Part shown: piece after piece, positions 27,885-35,968 of the stretch
How positions within the stretch are numbered: the stretch's first letter is position 1
How the letters are laid out: every line of letters starts with the position of its first letter
Source of the DNA: Cohaesibacter sp.
GTDB lineage: Bacteria > Pseudomonadota > Alphaproteobacteria > Rhizobiales > Cohaesibacteraceae
Reading direction: 5' to 3'
Assembly: GCA_025210795.1 (NCBI GenBank)
Contig: JAOAQZ010000008.1
Location: 1 to 64,000, forward strand
DNA: 64,000 bases
Position numbers and translations under genes: made by a program
The notes under the pieces: generated by a model
The model's input: the letters and a program-made list of their open reading frames with translations, nothing else
What the model was told of the DNA's origin: nothing
The model's database searches: none

Positions 27885-27900
27885 TTGGCACAAAACTTGA
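27885..27900 (+). promoter_or_regulatory. Sigma-54 promoter candidate upstream of fliK
   Basis: TTGGCAC-AAAAC-TTGA matches the -24/-12 consensus TGGCAC-N5-TTGC except that the final C is A. It ends 22 bases before the fliK start. The sigma-54 activator FlbD is encoded about 8 kb downstream, and in Caulobacter hook genes are under FlbD/sigma-54 control, so the site makes sense. Confidence 0.5.
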
Positions 27901-27922
27901 ATGGGTAGAAGGAACGACATGT

Positions 27923-30118
27923 GTGAGGATCGTAATTGTGTCTCAGTATTCTGTATTGCCAGTCATTGAAACAGCACCAGCAGCCCCAAAACAGGGCGCA
28001 AAGCAGAGCCTTGATCAGAAAAATCCTGACAATGGCTTTGAACGCGAAATGCTGTCCAGCCGCGAAACCGGTAATCAATCACGTCCAGACCACGCCTCAC
28101 GCGCAGATCGCCAAAATGAACCAAGAGACACCAAAAGCGCCTCAGCCCAGACCTCCTCATCCTCACATGAGGCAAGCCGCAATGAGCAAGCAAAGTCACA
28201 AGACAGCACAGCCTCTCATTCGCCGATTGGTAAGAACGAAACAGTAGCGGCGCAAGACACATCTCCGGCCACGGACAAAACTCCTAGGCCAAACAAAGCC
28301 CCCGCAAATTCTGCGCAAAAAAGCGACGATCTACTCGCCACGCAGGCTTTGAGTAATCCCGCGCTTGCCTTAATGGCCGCACAGGAAAAGCTCGCCGAGC
28401 GCAGCGAAAAAGAGCGCTTGCTTGCAAGCACCAGCGAATTTGGTACGAAAACGCAAAGCAGCAGCGAGGACGATCTCCTGTCCTTGCTAGCTGAACAAAC
28501 TCAGCCGTCCAGCGGTGGCAAAGCCCAGCCCACAGATCAGACCGCAGATAAAGGCGCTGCAAACGAAAATAACAAGGACGGACAGACAGACGGTAGCACC
28601 GTAAATGGGACCCAAACGGATGAGGCTGCCCAAACGGCATCTTCTGACACTCAGGATACATCCCTCCTTTCCGCTATAAAGAATAATGCAAACAGCACCG
28701 CCGATGCACAAGTTGAGGATGGAATCACTCAGTCCGATCAGGCGCAGGGGTTAAAGGCCGCACAGCAAAACGCAGCAAGCGACGCTGACGCAGCAGCCGC
28801 TGGAGAGAAGGTCGATCCATCCATTCTCAAGGCAAACACTGTAGCAAGCACGAAAAACAGCGAAGACAGCATCACCCAAAGCCTCTCCACCCATGAAGGT
28901 GGCGCGTATACAGGGGCAGGCGACGGCAATACTCCCTTCAATAAAGAGACAGGCTCTGAAACCAAAAGCATGATCCCGCAAGCTGAAACCAGCCCAGACA
29001 GCACCACCAACGGGAAAGCCGTAAGCGCAGAGGAAACAGTTACAGCTGGCGAAAAGCCTGCCGCCACTCAAGGGCAGACCAAAAACCCTGATCAGGCAAG
29101 CGCAAATACCGAACTGAGCAAAAAAGAGGCTGCAAGCCTTAATGACGCCACTACCAAGCCCGCGGCACAGGCTCAAGACGCTAGCACGACTCAGGTAAAA
29201 GCAGAGCCTGCACATAGCACCAATGCCGCCCAAAGCAGAGCCGGAGCTGAGCAAGCTACACTCGCGCAGCAGCAGGCAAAGGAGCTTGGCGGCCAGCCAA
29301 ACAATCAGGCAGGCAATCAATCGGCTAGCCAGAGCGGGTCAGCCGAGGCTGAAGGCGATATGGCCGTGCGCGCATCTGATGGGGATGGAAATCCGTCCCA
29401 GTCTGATAAAGGCAATCGTGAGGGCAGCAATACCAGTACGAGCGCAAGCACAAATGCCAGCCAGACCCTTGCCAAGGCACGCGCCCCCAAAGGGGCCATG
29501 TTCTCAGAGATTATGGGCCAGATTAAAAATTCGTCCATGCCGATGGATCTGGCAAGTCTTGAGAAAAATACAGGTGATTTTGAATTCCTGCCCCAGACAG
29601 GGAGTGACCCGTCAGTTCGCCTGACCGGTATGGAGACTTTCGCCCGCACAGGACAAATTCCTCAAGCGGCAGCCCAAGCCAATGCTCAGGCAATCGCCGC
29701 ACAAATTGCCCGTCAGGCACGCGGGGGTGAAAACCGCTTCGAAATTCGCCTTGACCCGGCTGAGCTTGGCAAGATTGATGTGAAACTGACCATTGGTTCG
29801 GACGGGCAGGCCCGCGCCCATCTCTTTGTGGAACGTCCCGAGACCATGGACTTTTTGATGCGCGACCAGCGCATGCTGGAACGCGCACTTCAACAAAGCG
29901 GCTTGCAGCTTGATGAAAAGGGCCTCGAATTTTCCATGATGGACCAACAGAACAATGGCCAGCAAATGGGTGAACAGACCGCTGAAGACCAGTCCCAAGG
30001 CTCAGACAAGAGCGTGGGACAGGCACAAAATGACGACAATCTGGACCAGTCTTTGCAAGGTCAAAGCCATCTGGCCCAATCTTATATGGCCACCGAAGGC
30101 CATAATCTGGTGATTTAA
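27923..30118 (+). CDS. fliK: Flagellar hook-length control protein FliK
   Basis: A 731-residue molecular ruler secreted during hook assembly; it switches the export gate from hook to filament substrates. Residues ~20-545 are low-complexity, rich in Ala, Gln, Ser, Thr, Asn and Asp, with almost no aromatic residues, as expected of the extended ruler part. The C-terminal substrate-switching (Flg_hook) domain spans ~585-665, with GGENRFEIRLDPAELGKIDV and GLQLDEKGLEFSM. The start is GTG: either 27923 (AAGGA nine bases upstream) or 27938 (GAGG nine bases upstream). It is followed by flgD in the same operon. Confidence 0.9.
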   Translation: MRIVIVSQYSVLPVIETAPAAPKQGAKQSLDQKNPDNGFEREMLSSRETGNQSRPDHASRADRQNEPRDTKSASAQTSSSSHEASRNEQAKSQDSTASHSPIGKNETVAAQDTSPATDKTPRPNKAPANSAQKSDDLLATQALSNPALALMAAQEKLAERSEKERLLASTSEFGTKTQSSSEDDLLSLLAEQTQPSSGGKAQPTDQTADKGAANENNKDGQTDGSTVNGTQTDEAAQTASSDTQDTSLLSAIKNNANSTADAQVEDGITQSDQAQGLKAAQQNAASDADAAAAGEKVDPSILKANTVASTKNSEDSITQSLSTHEGGAYTGAGDGNTPFNKETGSETKSMIPQAETSPDSTTNGKAVSAEETVTAGEKPAATQGQTKNPDQASANTELSKKEAASLNDATTKPAAQAQDASTTQVKAEPAHSTNAAQSRAGAEQATLAQQQAKELGGQPNNQAGNQSASQSGSAEAEGDMAVRASDGDGNPSQSDKGNREGSNTSTSASTNASQTLAKARAPKGAMFSEIMGQIKNSSMPMDLASLEKNTGDFEFLPQTGSDPSVRLTGMETFARTGQIPQAAAQANAQAIAAQIARQARGGENRFEIRLDPAELGKIDVKLTIGSDGQARAHLFVERPETMDFLMRDQRMLERALQQSGLQLDEKGLEFSMMDQQNNGQQMGEQTAEDQSQGSDKSVGQAQNDDNLDQSLQGQSHLAQSYMATEGHNLVI

Positions 30119-30134
30119 GGCAGGAGACAGCAAC

Positions 30135-30803
30135 ATGACGGCAGTTGGTGGTGTAACCGCAGGCACAACGTCCACAACCCAAACAGACCAATCCACTCTG
30201 GTCGGCAATTACGATACTTTCTTGACCCTGCTGACCACGCAGCTCAAGAATCAGAGCCCGCTCGACCCGATGGATGCCAACCAGTTCACCGAGCAACTGG
30301 TTCAGTATTCGGGCGTTGAACAGCAGATCAAGGCCAACGAGAAAATGCAAAGCCTCGTTGCCATGACCGCTTCCAGCAACGCGCTGGCCAGCCTCAGTTT
30401 TGTTGGCAAAACCGTCACCATTGATGGCTCCAAAGCCAATTTGACCGATGGCAATACCGCAACATGGAAGTTCAACATGCCAGAGGCCAGCAAAGGCACC
30501 ATTACCATTCGCAATGCTGCGGGCAATGTGGTGACCACCAAGCAGGGGATCGATTTCTCTTCTGGTGACCAGAGCTATGAGTGGAACGGCAAAAACAGCG
30601 CAGGCGTCCGCATGCCTGCAGGCAGCTATTCCATCCAGATCGACGCAATCAATACCGAAGGGGTCAAAGTCTCCGCTGGCACGGATCAGACGGGCAAAGT
30701 CGACAAGGTTGATGTCTCCGGGTCGGAACCTTTGTTGATCATGGGCTCTCAGACCGTTGCTATGTCACAGGTCAAATCCATCGCGCAAACCTCCACCAAC
30801 TAG
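30135..30803 (+). CDS. flgD: Flagellar hook cap protein FlgD
   Basis: A 222-residue scaffold that caps the growing hook and guides FlgE assembly. The N-terminal FlgD region contains YDTFLTLLTTQLKNQSPLDPMDANQFTEQLVQYSGVEQQ, the family hallmark (key QLKNQ...PMD residues), at about residues 30-65. The C-terminal half (~105-200) holds the FlgD immunoglobulin-like and Tudor-like beta domains (YEWNGKNSAGVRMPAG). A GGAG ribosome site precedes the ATG, 16 bases after fliK. Confidence 0.95.
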   Translation: MTAVGGVTAGTTSTTQTDQSTLVGNYDTFLTLLTTQLKNQSPLDPMDANQFTEQLVQYSGVEQQIKANEKMQSLVAMTASSNALASLSFVGKTVTIDGSKANLTDGNTATWKFNMPEASKGTITIRNAAGNVVTTKQGIDFSSGDQSYEWNGKNSAGVRMPAGSYSIQIDAINTEGVKVSAGTDQTGKVDKVDVSGSEPLLIMGSQTVAMSQVKSIAQTSTN

Positions 30804-31039
30804 CAGCGATTAGGACACCATCATGCAAAATGCGGCACTCCCCCTGCCGCATTAAAGCTTTTACAACCTCTAACGCACCCTAACCCACCCCGCCTTTTTG
30901 CCCCTGCTTTCAATCTGCAATAGGGGTCGCAAATCGCAAGGCTATTTATTACCAAAGTCTTTCCAGAGGCTTAGGTCTTTTTTAAAGGCATTGCTCTATT
31001 CTCAATCCCTGATGAGGTCAGGTTGAGTGTGAGAGTACA

Positions 31040-31312
31040 ATGACCGATCAAGTACGTGCGAGAGTAAAATATGTCATCGGCCCCGATGGGTCCCCGCTGA
31101 CAATTGCAGATCTTCCACCCGAGAATACTCGCCGGTGGGTGATCAGACGCAAAGCCGAAGTTGTTGCCGCCGTTCGCGGTGGTTTGCTGAGCTTGGAAGA
31201 AGCGTGCCAAAAATACACTCTTACAGTTGAGGAATTCCTTAGCTGGCAGAGTTCCATCGATCAGCATGGATTGGCAGGTCTTCGGGCAACGCGAGTACAA
31301 CAATACCGGTAA
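31040..31312 (+). CDS. sciP: SciP, DUF1153 inhibitor of CtrA-dependent transcription
   Basis: A 90-residue DUF1153 helix-turn-helix protein. In Caulobacter SciP binds DNA and CtrA and shuts off CtrA-activated promoters after flagellar genes have fired. Visible features: the conserved N-terminal YVIGPDGSPLTIADLP, the TRRWVIRRKAEVVAAVRGGLLSLEEACQKY helical core (key WVIRRKAEVV residues) and LTVEEFLSWQ. As in Caulobacter the gene lies between flgD and the fliF operon. It faces promoter DNA with two CtrA boxes, a likely site of its action. A terminator follows. Confidence 0.92.
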   Translation: MTDQVRARVKYVIGPDGSPLTIADLPPENTRRWVIRRKAEVVAAVRGGLLSLEEACQKYTLTVEEFLSWQSSIDQHGLAGLRATRVQQYR

Positions 31313-31361
31313 GCAAATAAATGGGGGGCGGGGCAACCTGGCCAACCGGAATATGATCAAA

Positions 31362-31389
31362 GGTCGACGCGAAAGCGCCGGCCTTTTTT
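31362..31389 (+). terminator. Rho-independent terminator after sciP
   Basis: GGTCGACGC-GAAA-GCGCCGGCC stem (one mismatch and one wobble pair, GNRA-type loop), followed by six T at 31384..31389. Confidence 0.75.
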
Positions 31390-31718
31390 ATTGGGCAATC
31401 ATTCATGCCATGAACGGCTTTACGCCTTATCTAATGAGGCCCAAGGCAGCCCTTTACACAAAATCATGCATTTAAAATGCAGTGCAGCCCCACAAAGATA
31501 CAACGCCTGAGAAGCTCAGATCATAACCTTTTGATCTCATCTTTAATATACAAAGCAAATCAGTTGCTTCGCATGCATTTTTCACACCCGGCCTCAAACA
31601 AATTCTGGCTTTAAGACACAGCCATCCCTCTCACTTGGGCCTATTTTCATCACTTATCCCAACCTGTTTCACTTTTTTTCGCACAAAAACAAACAAAACA
31701 TCGTCGCAAATTAGGACG
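31390..31718 (+). other. Intergenic region upstream of the fliF promoter
   Basis: About 330 AT-rich bases between the sciP terminator and the CtrA boxes. I see no gene, RNA or clear repeat; it probably holds upstream promoter or architectural sites. Confidence 0.4.
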
Positions 31719-31733
31719 TTAACCATTCGTTAA
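31719..31733 (+). promoter_or_regulatory. CtrA box 1 upstream of fliF
   Basis: TTAA-CCATTCG-TTAA, an exact TTAA-N7-TTAA CtrA recognition sequence, about 90 bases upstream of the fliF start. Confidence 0.85.
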
Positions 31734-31741
31734 CCACTTCC

Positions 31742-31756
31742 TTAACACCTTGTTAA
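31742..31756 (+). promoter_or_regulatory. CtrA box 2 upstream of fliF
   Basis: TTAA-CACCTTG-TTAA, a second exact CtrA box 23 bases after the first. Between them the shared half-sites also form a TTAA-N8-TTAA pair, giving a four-half-site array. Confidence 0.85.
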
Positions 31757-31823
31757 CCATACGCTAGGAAAATATTGCCTAGTGATTTGTTTTGCCAAAG
31801 TCATAGGCAATAGGGGCGACAGA

Positions 31824-33464
31824 GTGAACGGGCTATCAGAATTCATCAAAGCATTGGGACCAGCAAGGCTTGCAGCCATGGGTGTGGTAACCGCCGCTCT
31901 CATAGGCTTCTTTGCCTTTATCATGCTGCGCATCTCAGAGCCGACCCTTGCCCCGCTCTATACCGATCTGGCTTTTGATGATTCCATCTCTATTACCAAA
32001 ATTCTTGAATCCCAGAACGTAAAGCACGAAATCCGCAATGAAGGCTCTGTCATTCTTGCTCCAAAAGAGCAGATCCTGCGCCTGCGCATGCAGCTGGCTG
32101 AAAGCGGCCTGCCCTCTGGCGGAAATGTCGGTTACGAGATTTTTGATAAAAGCGAGACATTGGGCACCACATCCTTTGTCCAGAATGTAAACCATTTGCG
32201 GGCCTTGGAGGGGGAATTGTCCCGCTCCATCCGCACCATCCGCAATGTCCGCCAGGCCCGTGTCCATCTGGTGCTGCCCAAGCGCCAGCTCTTCAAGCGT
32301 GATCAAAAGCCGCCTTCGGCCTCCATCGCGGTTAAACTTCAGGGCAATCTGGCCCAAACCCAGATTCAGGCCATTCAGCATCTGGTCGGTTCTGCTGTTG
32401 AAGGCCTCACCCCGGAAAATGTAACCATCATTGATTCCAAAGGCCGCTTACTCGCCTCTGGTCGGGGCAATGACGAGAACTTTCTCTCAGCCCGCATGGA
32501 TGAGCGCACAACACAGCTGGAAAATCGCCTGCGCAATCAGGTCGAGGAAATCGTCGCCTCCGTAGTAGGAGAAGGCAGAGCCCGCATTGAGGTAGCAGCC
32601 GAACTGGACTTTAACAAAGTAACTCAGACATCAGACACTTTCGATCCCGATGGACAGGTTATCCGCTCCACCCAAACCCGCTCAGAATCAAGTAAAAGCA
32701 ACGAAAAAGAGGGGAATGATGGCGTAACAGTGGGCAATGAACTGCCCGGTGCTGCGGACAATCAAGGCAATGGGGCAGGCCGTCAGGAAGCCGCAGATGT
32801 CACCGAAGAGCTGGTCAATTATGAGATTTCGCGCAAGACCACAACAGAAGTGGTTCAAGGCGGCCGCATCAAGCGCCTCTCGGTTGCTGTATTGATTGAT
32901 GGCTCTTACGAGAAAAATGCCGATGGCACCCTGACCTATAAGCCAAGAACCGCAGAAGAGCTGGACCAGATTTCCACTTTGGTGCGCTCCGCTGTTGGTT
33001 ATGTGCAAACCCGTGGCGACAAGGTTGAGGTCGTCAATCTGCAATTTGCTGAAGGCCCGCAAACCCTGTTTGACGACAGTGGCGACGAGCTCTTTGCCTT
33101 TACCAAGGACGATTATATCCGTTTTGCAGAGCTTGGCATTCTGTTCATCATGACCCTTCTGGTCCTCTTGATGGTTGTTCGCCCATTGATGAAACGGATG
33201 CTTGAAAAGCCTGAAGTTGAAGAAAATGAAGATGGAACCCTGATCGGTGCCGACGGCCAGGCCATGATCATGGATGCAGAAGGCAATCTGGTTCCTGCCC
33301 CTGAGAAACCAGAACAATCCCACCCAACCATGGATGCCATCGAGCATGCACAAATCCAGGGCTCCTTGCAGGCCGATGCTCTGTTGCGGGTGGGCGAACT
33401 TGTAGAAGAAAACCCCGAAGAAGCCGCAAAGATCGTCCGCCTGTGGCTTCAGGATGCAGCATAG
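31824..33464 (+). CDS. fliF: Flagellar MS-ring protein FliF
   Basis: A 546-residue inner-membrane protein that forms the MS ring, the base of the flagellar motor. It has an N-terminal helix (~20-42), the YscJ/FliF ring-building domain (~45-220; LESQNVKHEIRNEGSVILAPKEQI and ARVHLVLPKRQLF regions), the FliF C domain, a second helix (~432-452, ILFIMTLLVLLMVVRPLMK) and a cytoplasmic tail that binds FliG (DALLRVGELVEENPEEAAKIVRLWLQ). A GTG at 31824 with AGGGG upstream is preferred over a GTG at 31782. First gene of the CtrA-box operon. Confidence 0.94.
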   Translation: MNGLSEFIKALGPARLAAMGVVTAALIGFFAFIMLRISEPTLAPLYTDLAFDDSISITKILESQNVKHEIRNEGSVILAPKEQILRLRMQLAESGLPSGGNVGYEIFDKSETLGTTSFVQNVNHLRALEGELSRSIRTIRNVRQARVHLVLPKRQLFKRDQKPPSASIAVKLQGNLAQTQIQAIQHLVGSAVEGLTPENVTIIDSKGRLLASGRGNDENFLSARMDERTTQLENRLRNQVEEIVASVVGEGRARIEVAAELDFNKVTQTSDTFDPDGQVIRSTQTRSESSKSNEKEGNDGVTVGNELPGAADNQGNGAGRQEAADVTEELVNYEISRKTTTEVVQGGRIKRLSVAVLIDGSYEKNADGTLTYKPRTAEELDQISTLVRSAVGYVQTRGDKVEVVNLQFAEGPQTLFDDSGDELFAFTKDDYIRFAELGILFIMTLLVLLMVVRPLMKRMLEKPEVEENEDGTLIGADGQAMIMDAEGNLVPAPEKPEQSHPTMDAIEHAQIQGSLQADALLRVGELVEENPEEAAKIVRLWLQDAA

Positions 33465-33472
33465 GGTAAGCC

Positions 33473-34534
33473 ATGAACGCGCAAGATCTCATGAAAGTCG
33501 ATAAAAATGCAGGTCGGGTCACAGCGGACGCCGAAGAGCGTGAGCTGAACGGAGCTGAAAAATCGGCTATCCTGCTTTTGGCACTGGGGGACGAGCATGG
33601 GGCAGAAATCTGGAAACGCCTTGACGAGATCGAGGTCAAACAGGTCTCTCTGGCCATGTCCAAGCTGGGCGGCATCACCCCCAACATGCTTGATGACCTG
33701 ATCGTGGAATTTGTCTCCCGCCTCACTTCCAAAGGCGCGGTAACCGGTAATTTCGATTCGACCGAACGCCTGCTGCTCTCCTTCCTGCCGGCTGAGCGGG
33801 TGAGCCTCATCATGGAAGAAATTCGCGGGCCTGCCGGACGCAACATGTGGGAGAAACTCTCCAACGTGCAGGAAAATGTCCTCGCCAATTACCTCAAGAA
33901 CGAATATCCGCAAACCGTGGCGGTGGTTCTGTCCAAGATCAAATCCGATCACGCAGCCCGCGTCCTCTCCATCATGCCCGAAGATTTCGGCCTTGAGGTC
34001 ATTAACCGAATGCTGTCGATGGAAGCGGTGCAAAAGGAAATTCTCGAAAAGGTCGAGCAAACCTTGCGCGTTGAGTTCATGTCTAACCTCTCAACCACAT
34101 CGCGCCGCGACGCGCACGAAGTCATGGCCGATATCTTCAACAATTTCGATCGCCAGACCGAAGCCCGCCTGCTCGCAGCTCTGGAAGAGGAAAATCGCGA
34201 ATCTGCCGAAAAGATCAAACAGCTCATGTTCACCTTCGAAGATCTGGGCAAGCTCGACGCATCCGGCATCCAAACCTTGTTGCAGAATGTTGAGAAAGAC
34301 ATTCTCACTCTGGCTCTTAAAGGTGCCAACGAGAGCATTCGCGAACTGTTCTTTGGCAATATGTCAACGCGCGCTGCCGCAATGCTGAGCGAAGATATGG
34401 AAACCATGGGGCCTGTCCGCCTCAAAGATGTCGACGAAGCACAAGGCACCATGGTCAATGTGGCCAAAGACCTTGCCGCTCGGGGCGAGATTATGATCTC
34501 CAAAGGCAATGGAGAAGACGAGTTGATTTACTAG
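33473..34534 (+). CDS. fliG: Flagellar motor switch protein FliG
   Basis: A 353-residue rotor protein linking the MS ring to FliM/FliN and taking torque from the stator. N, middle and C domains are recognisable: [15 protein letters not shown] near residue 25, [12 protein letters not shown] near 145 and the charged torque helix of the C domain at ~270-335 ([23 protein letters not shown]). It starts eight bases after fliF. Confidence 0.95.
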   Translation: MNAQDLMKVDKNAGRVTADAEERELNGAEKSAILLLALGDEHGAEIWKRLDEIEVKQVSLAMSKLGGITPNMLDDLIVEFVSRLTSKGAVTGNFDSTERLLLSFLPAERVSLIMEEIRGPAGRNMWEKLSNVQENVLANYLKNEYPQTVAVVLSKIKSDHAARVLSIMPEDFGLEVINRMLSMEAVQKEILEKVEQTLRVEFMSNLSTTSRRDAHEVMADIFNNFDRQTEARLLAALEEENRESAEKIKQLMFTFEDLGKLDASGIQTLLQNVEKDILTLALKGANESIRELFFGNMSTRAAAMLSEDMETMGPVRLKDVDEAQGTMVNVAKDLAARGEIMISKGNGEDELIY

Positions 34535-34555
34535 ATCTGCGGTTAAACAGATCTA
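34532..34555 (+). repeat. Hairpin in the fliG-fliH gap
   Basis: TAGATCTG-CGGTTAAA-CAGATCTA; the left arm includes the fliG stop codon. Eight-base perfect arms with an eight-base loop and no T run, so more likely an RNA processing or attenuation element than a terminator. Confidence 0.5.
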
Positions 34556-34583
34556 TTTGAACGAAGATTTAGGAACCTTCTTT

Positions 34584-35615
34584 ATGGCGCAGCCAGCACC
34601 CTTTCTCTTTGACCTTGACTTTTCGGCCCCTCCAGAGCCGGAAATCGAGGAAGTCATCGAAGAAATTCCGCCCGAGCCGATGATCACGGTGGCGGAACAT
34701 GAGCGCCTGCTTGCCCAAATTCGGCAGGAAGCCTATGAGCAAGGATTGCTGGAAGCCCAGACCGCGCGAGAGCAAACCGCTCAGGAAAAAAATGCAGATC
34801 TGCAACAGGCCATCCTCAATGAGATCTCCATGGTCTATACCGAGGTCGGAACGCTGCTTGCCAGACTGGAGAAAGATGCCAGCCAGCTCGCCTTTGCCTT
34901 TGCCTCCCGCTTTGCTGAAAAACTGGTCGCACAAGAACCAAAAGCCGAAATCCAGGCCCTTTTGCATCAGGTATTAAGCCCGTTACGCGAAACACCTCAT
35001 ATTTCCATCCATCTCAATCCCGAAATTGCACAAGAAATCGAGCAAGCCGCCCGCGAGCAGATGGAAGCCATTGGCTTTACCGGCACCTTGGTCATTCAAG
35101 CGGACGAAGCCATCATGCCCGGTGATTGCGAAGTACAATGGATTGATGGCGGCATCGGCCGGAACTTGCGGGCAGCCATTCGTCAGGCAGAAAGCCTGCT
35201 TGAGCAGCATTTTGCCCATATCCCAGATGAGGAAGACAGCCAAGAAGACGATCAGGAAAACGACCAGGAAGAAGGCGCACCCGGCGATGAGAAAGAGAGC
35301 GAAGCGTCAAACGAGCAGGCTCTGAACAGTGAAGAGCCGCAAGATCAAGCAGCTAAAGCCAATCAGCAAGACGAACAAGATCCTAATCAAGACATGATGC
35401 AGGAAGAGAGCCAATCCCCCCTCTCTCCCTCCCAATCAGACATGATCCCCCCTCATGATCAGACCATGGCACCAAGCAGTGCGGCTGAGGATATGACCTC
35501 TCCTATCCCCCCTGCCCAGCCCGGCACGCTTGCACCGTCTGATCCCCTTGCGCCAGAACGCTCCAACAATGCTGAGCTTTTCCCCGGCGCGGATAGTCAA
35601 GGAGAAACCAGATGA
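34584..35615 (+). CDS. fliH: Flagellar export ATPase regulator FliH, with long acidic tail
   Basis: A 343-residue protein. Residues ~1-215 are FliH-like: a charged N-terminus, a coiled coil with EHERLLAQIRQEAYEQGLLEAQ, and a C-terminal region (LVAQEPKAEIQALLHQVLSPL) resembling the V-ATPase E-subunit stalk. FliH binds the FliI ATPase and guides it to the export gate. Residues ~220-343 form a disordered tail rich in Glu, Asp, Gln, Ser and Pro, unusual in length. The ATG at 34584 has AGGA nine bases upstream; an in-frame TTG at 34557 lies just after the hairpin. It overlaps fliN by four bases. Confidence 0.85.
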   Translation: MAQPAPFLFDLDFSAPPEPEIEEVIEEIPPEPMITVAEHERLLAQIRQEAYEQGLLEAQTAREQTAQEKNADLQQAILNEISMVYTEVGTLLARLEKDASQLAFAFASRFAEKLVAQEPKAEIQALLHQVLSPLRETPHISIHLNPEIAQEIEQAAREQMEAIGFTGTLVIQADEAIMPGDCEVQWIDGGIGRNLRAAIRQAESLLEQHFAHIPDEEDSQEDDQENDQEEGAPGDEKESEASNEQALNSEEPQDQAAKANQQDEQDPNQDMMQEESQSPLSPSQSDMIPPHDQTMAPSSAAEDMTSPIPPAQPGTLAPSDPLAPERSNNAELFPGADSQGETR

Positions 35616-35953
35616 CTGACAGCACTGAAAATGATGGTTTGAACCTGCAGGAGCAGGATGTCTCCTCACCCGCTGCCATGAGTGATGGCGACGAGACCGC
35701 CAACAAAACAGCAACCGATCTGGAAGCGGTTTTCGATGTGCCGGTGCGTGTTTCTGCCATTCTTGGGCGGGCACAAATGCCCGTGAGCGAACTGCTTAAT
35801 CTTGATGTTGGCAACGTGCTGGAACTTGATCGCAAGGTCGGTGAGGCGGTCGATATCTATGTCAATGCCCGTCTGGTTGCCCGTGGTGAAGTTGTGCTGG
35901 TTGAAGAAAAGCTCGGCGTCACCATGACAGAAATCATCAAGACAGATAAATAG
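35612..35953 (+). CDS. fliN: Flagellar motor switch protein FliN
   Basis: A 113-residue C-ring component. A ~38-residue acidic leader precedes the SpoA/FliN domain (VFDVPVRVSAILGRAQMPVSELLNLDVGNVLELD), which is intact to the end (LGVTMTEIIK). FliN completes the switch with FliG and FliM; fliM is not in this window. Translation is coupled to fliH by ATGA overlap. Confidence 0.95.
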   Translation: MTDSTENDGLNLQEQDVSSPAAMSDGDETANKTATDLEAVFDVPVRVSAILGRAQMPVSELLNLDVGNVLELDRKVGEAVDIYVNARLVARGEVVLVEEKLGVTMTEIIKTDK

Positions 35954-35968
35954 TCAGGAGCCATTATC

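Noticed and set aside
28000..29500. Low-complexity Gln/Ala/Ser/Thr region considered as a repeat or foreign insert
   Set aside because: It is the normal ruler region of FliK, in frame with the C-terminal FliK domain.
29523..30350. 275-codon minus-strand frame opposite fliK/flgD
   Set aside because: It crosses two real genes and has no start signal or recognisable domain.
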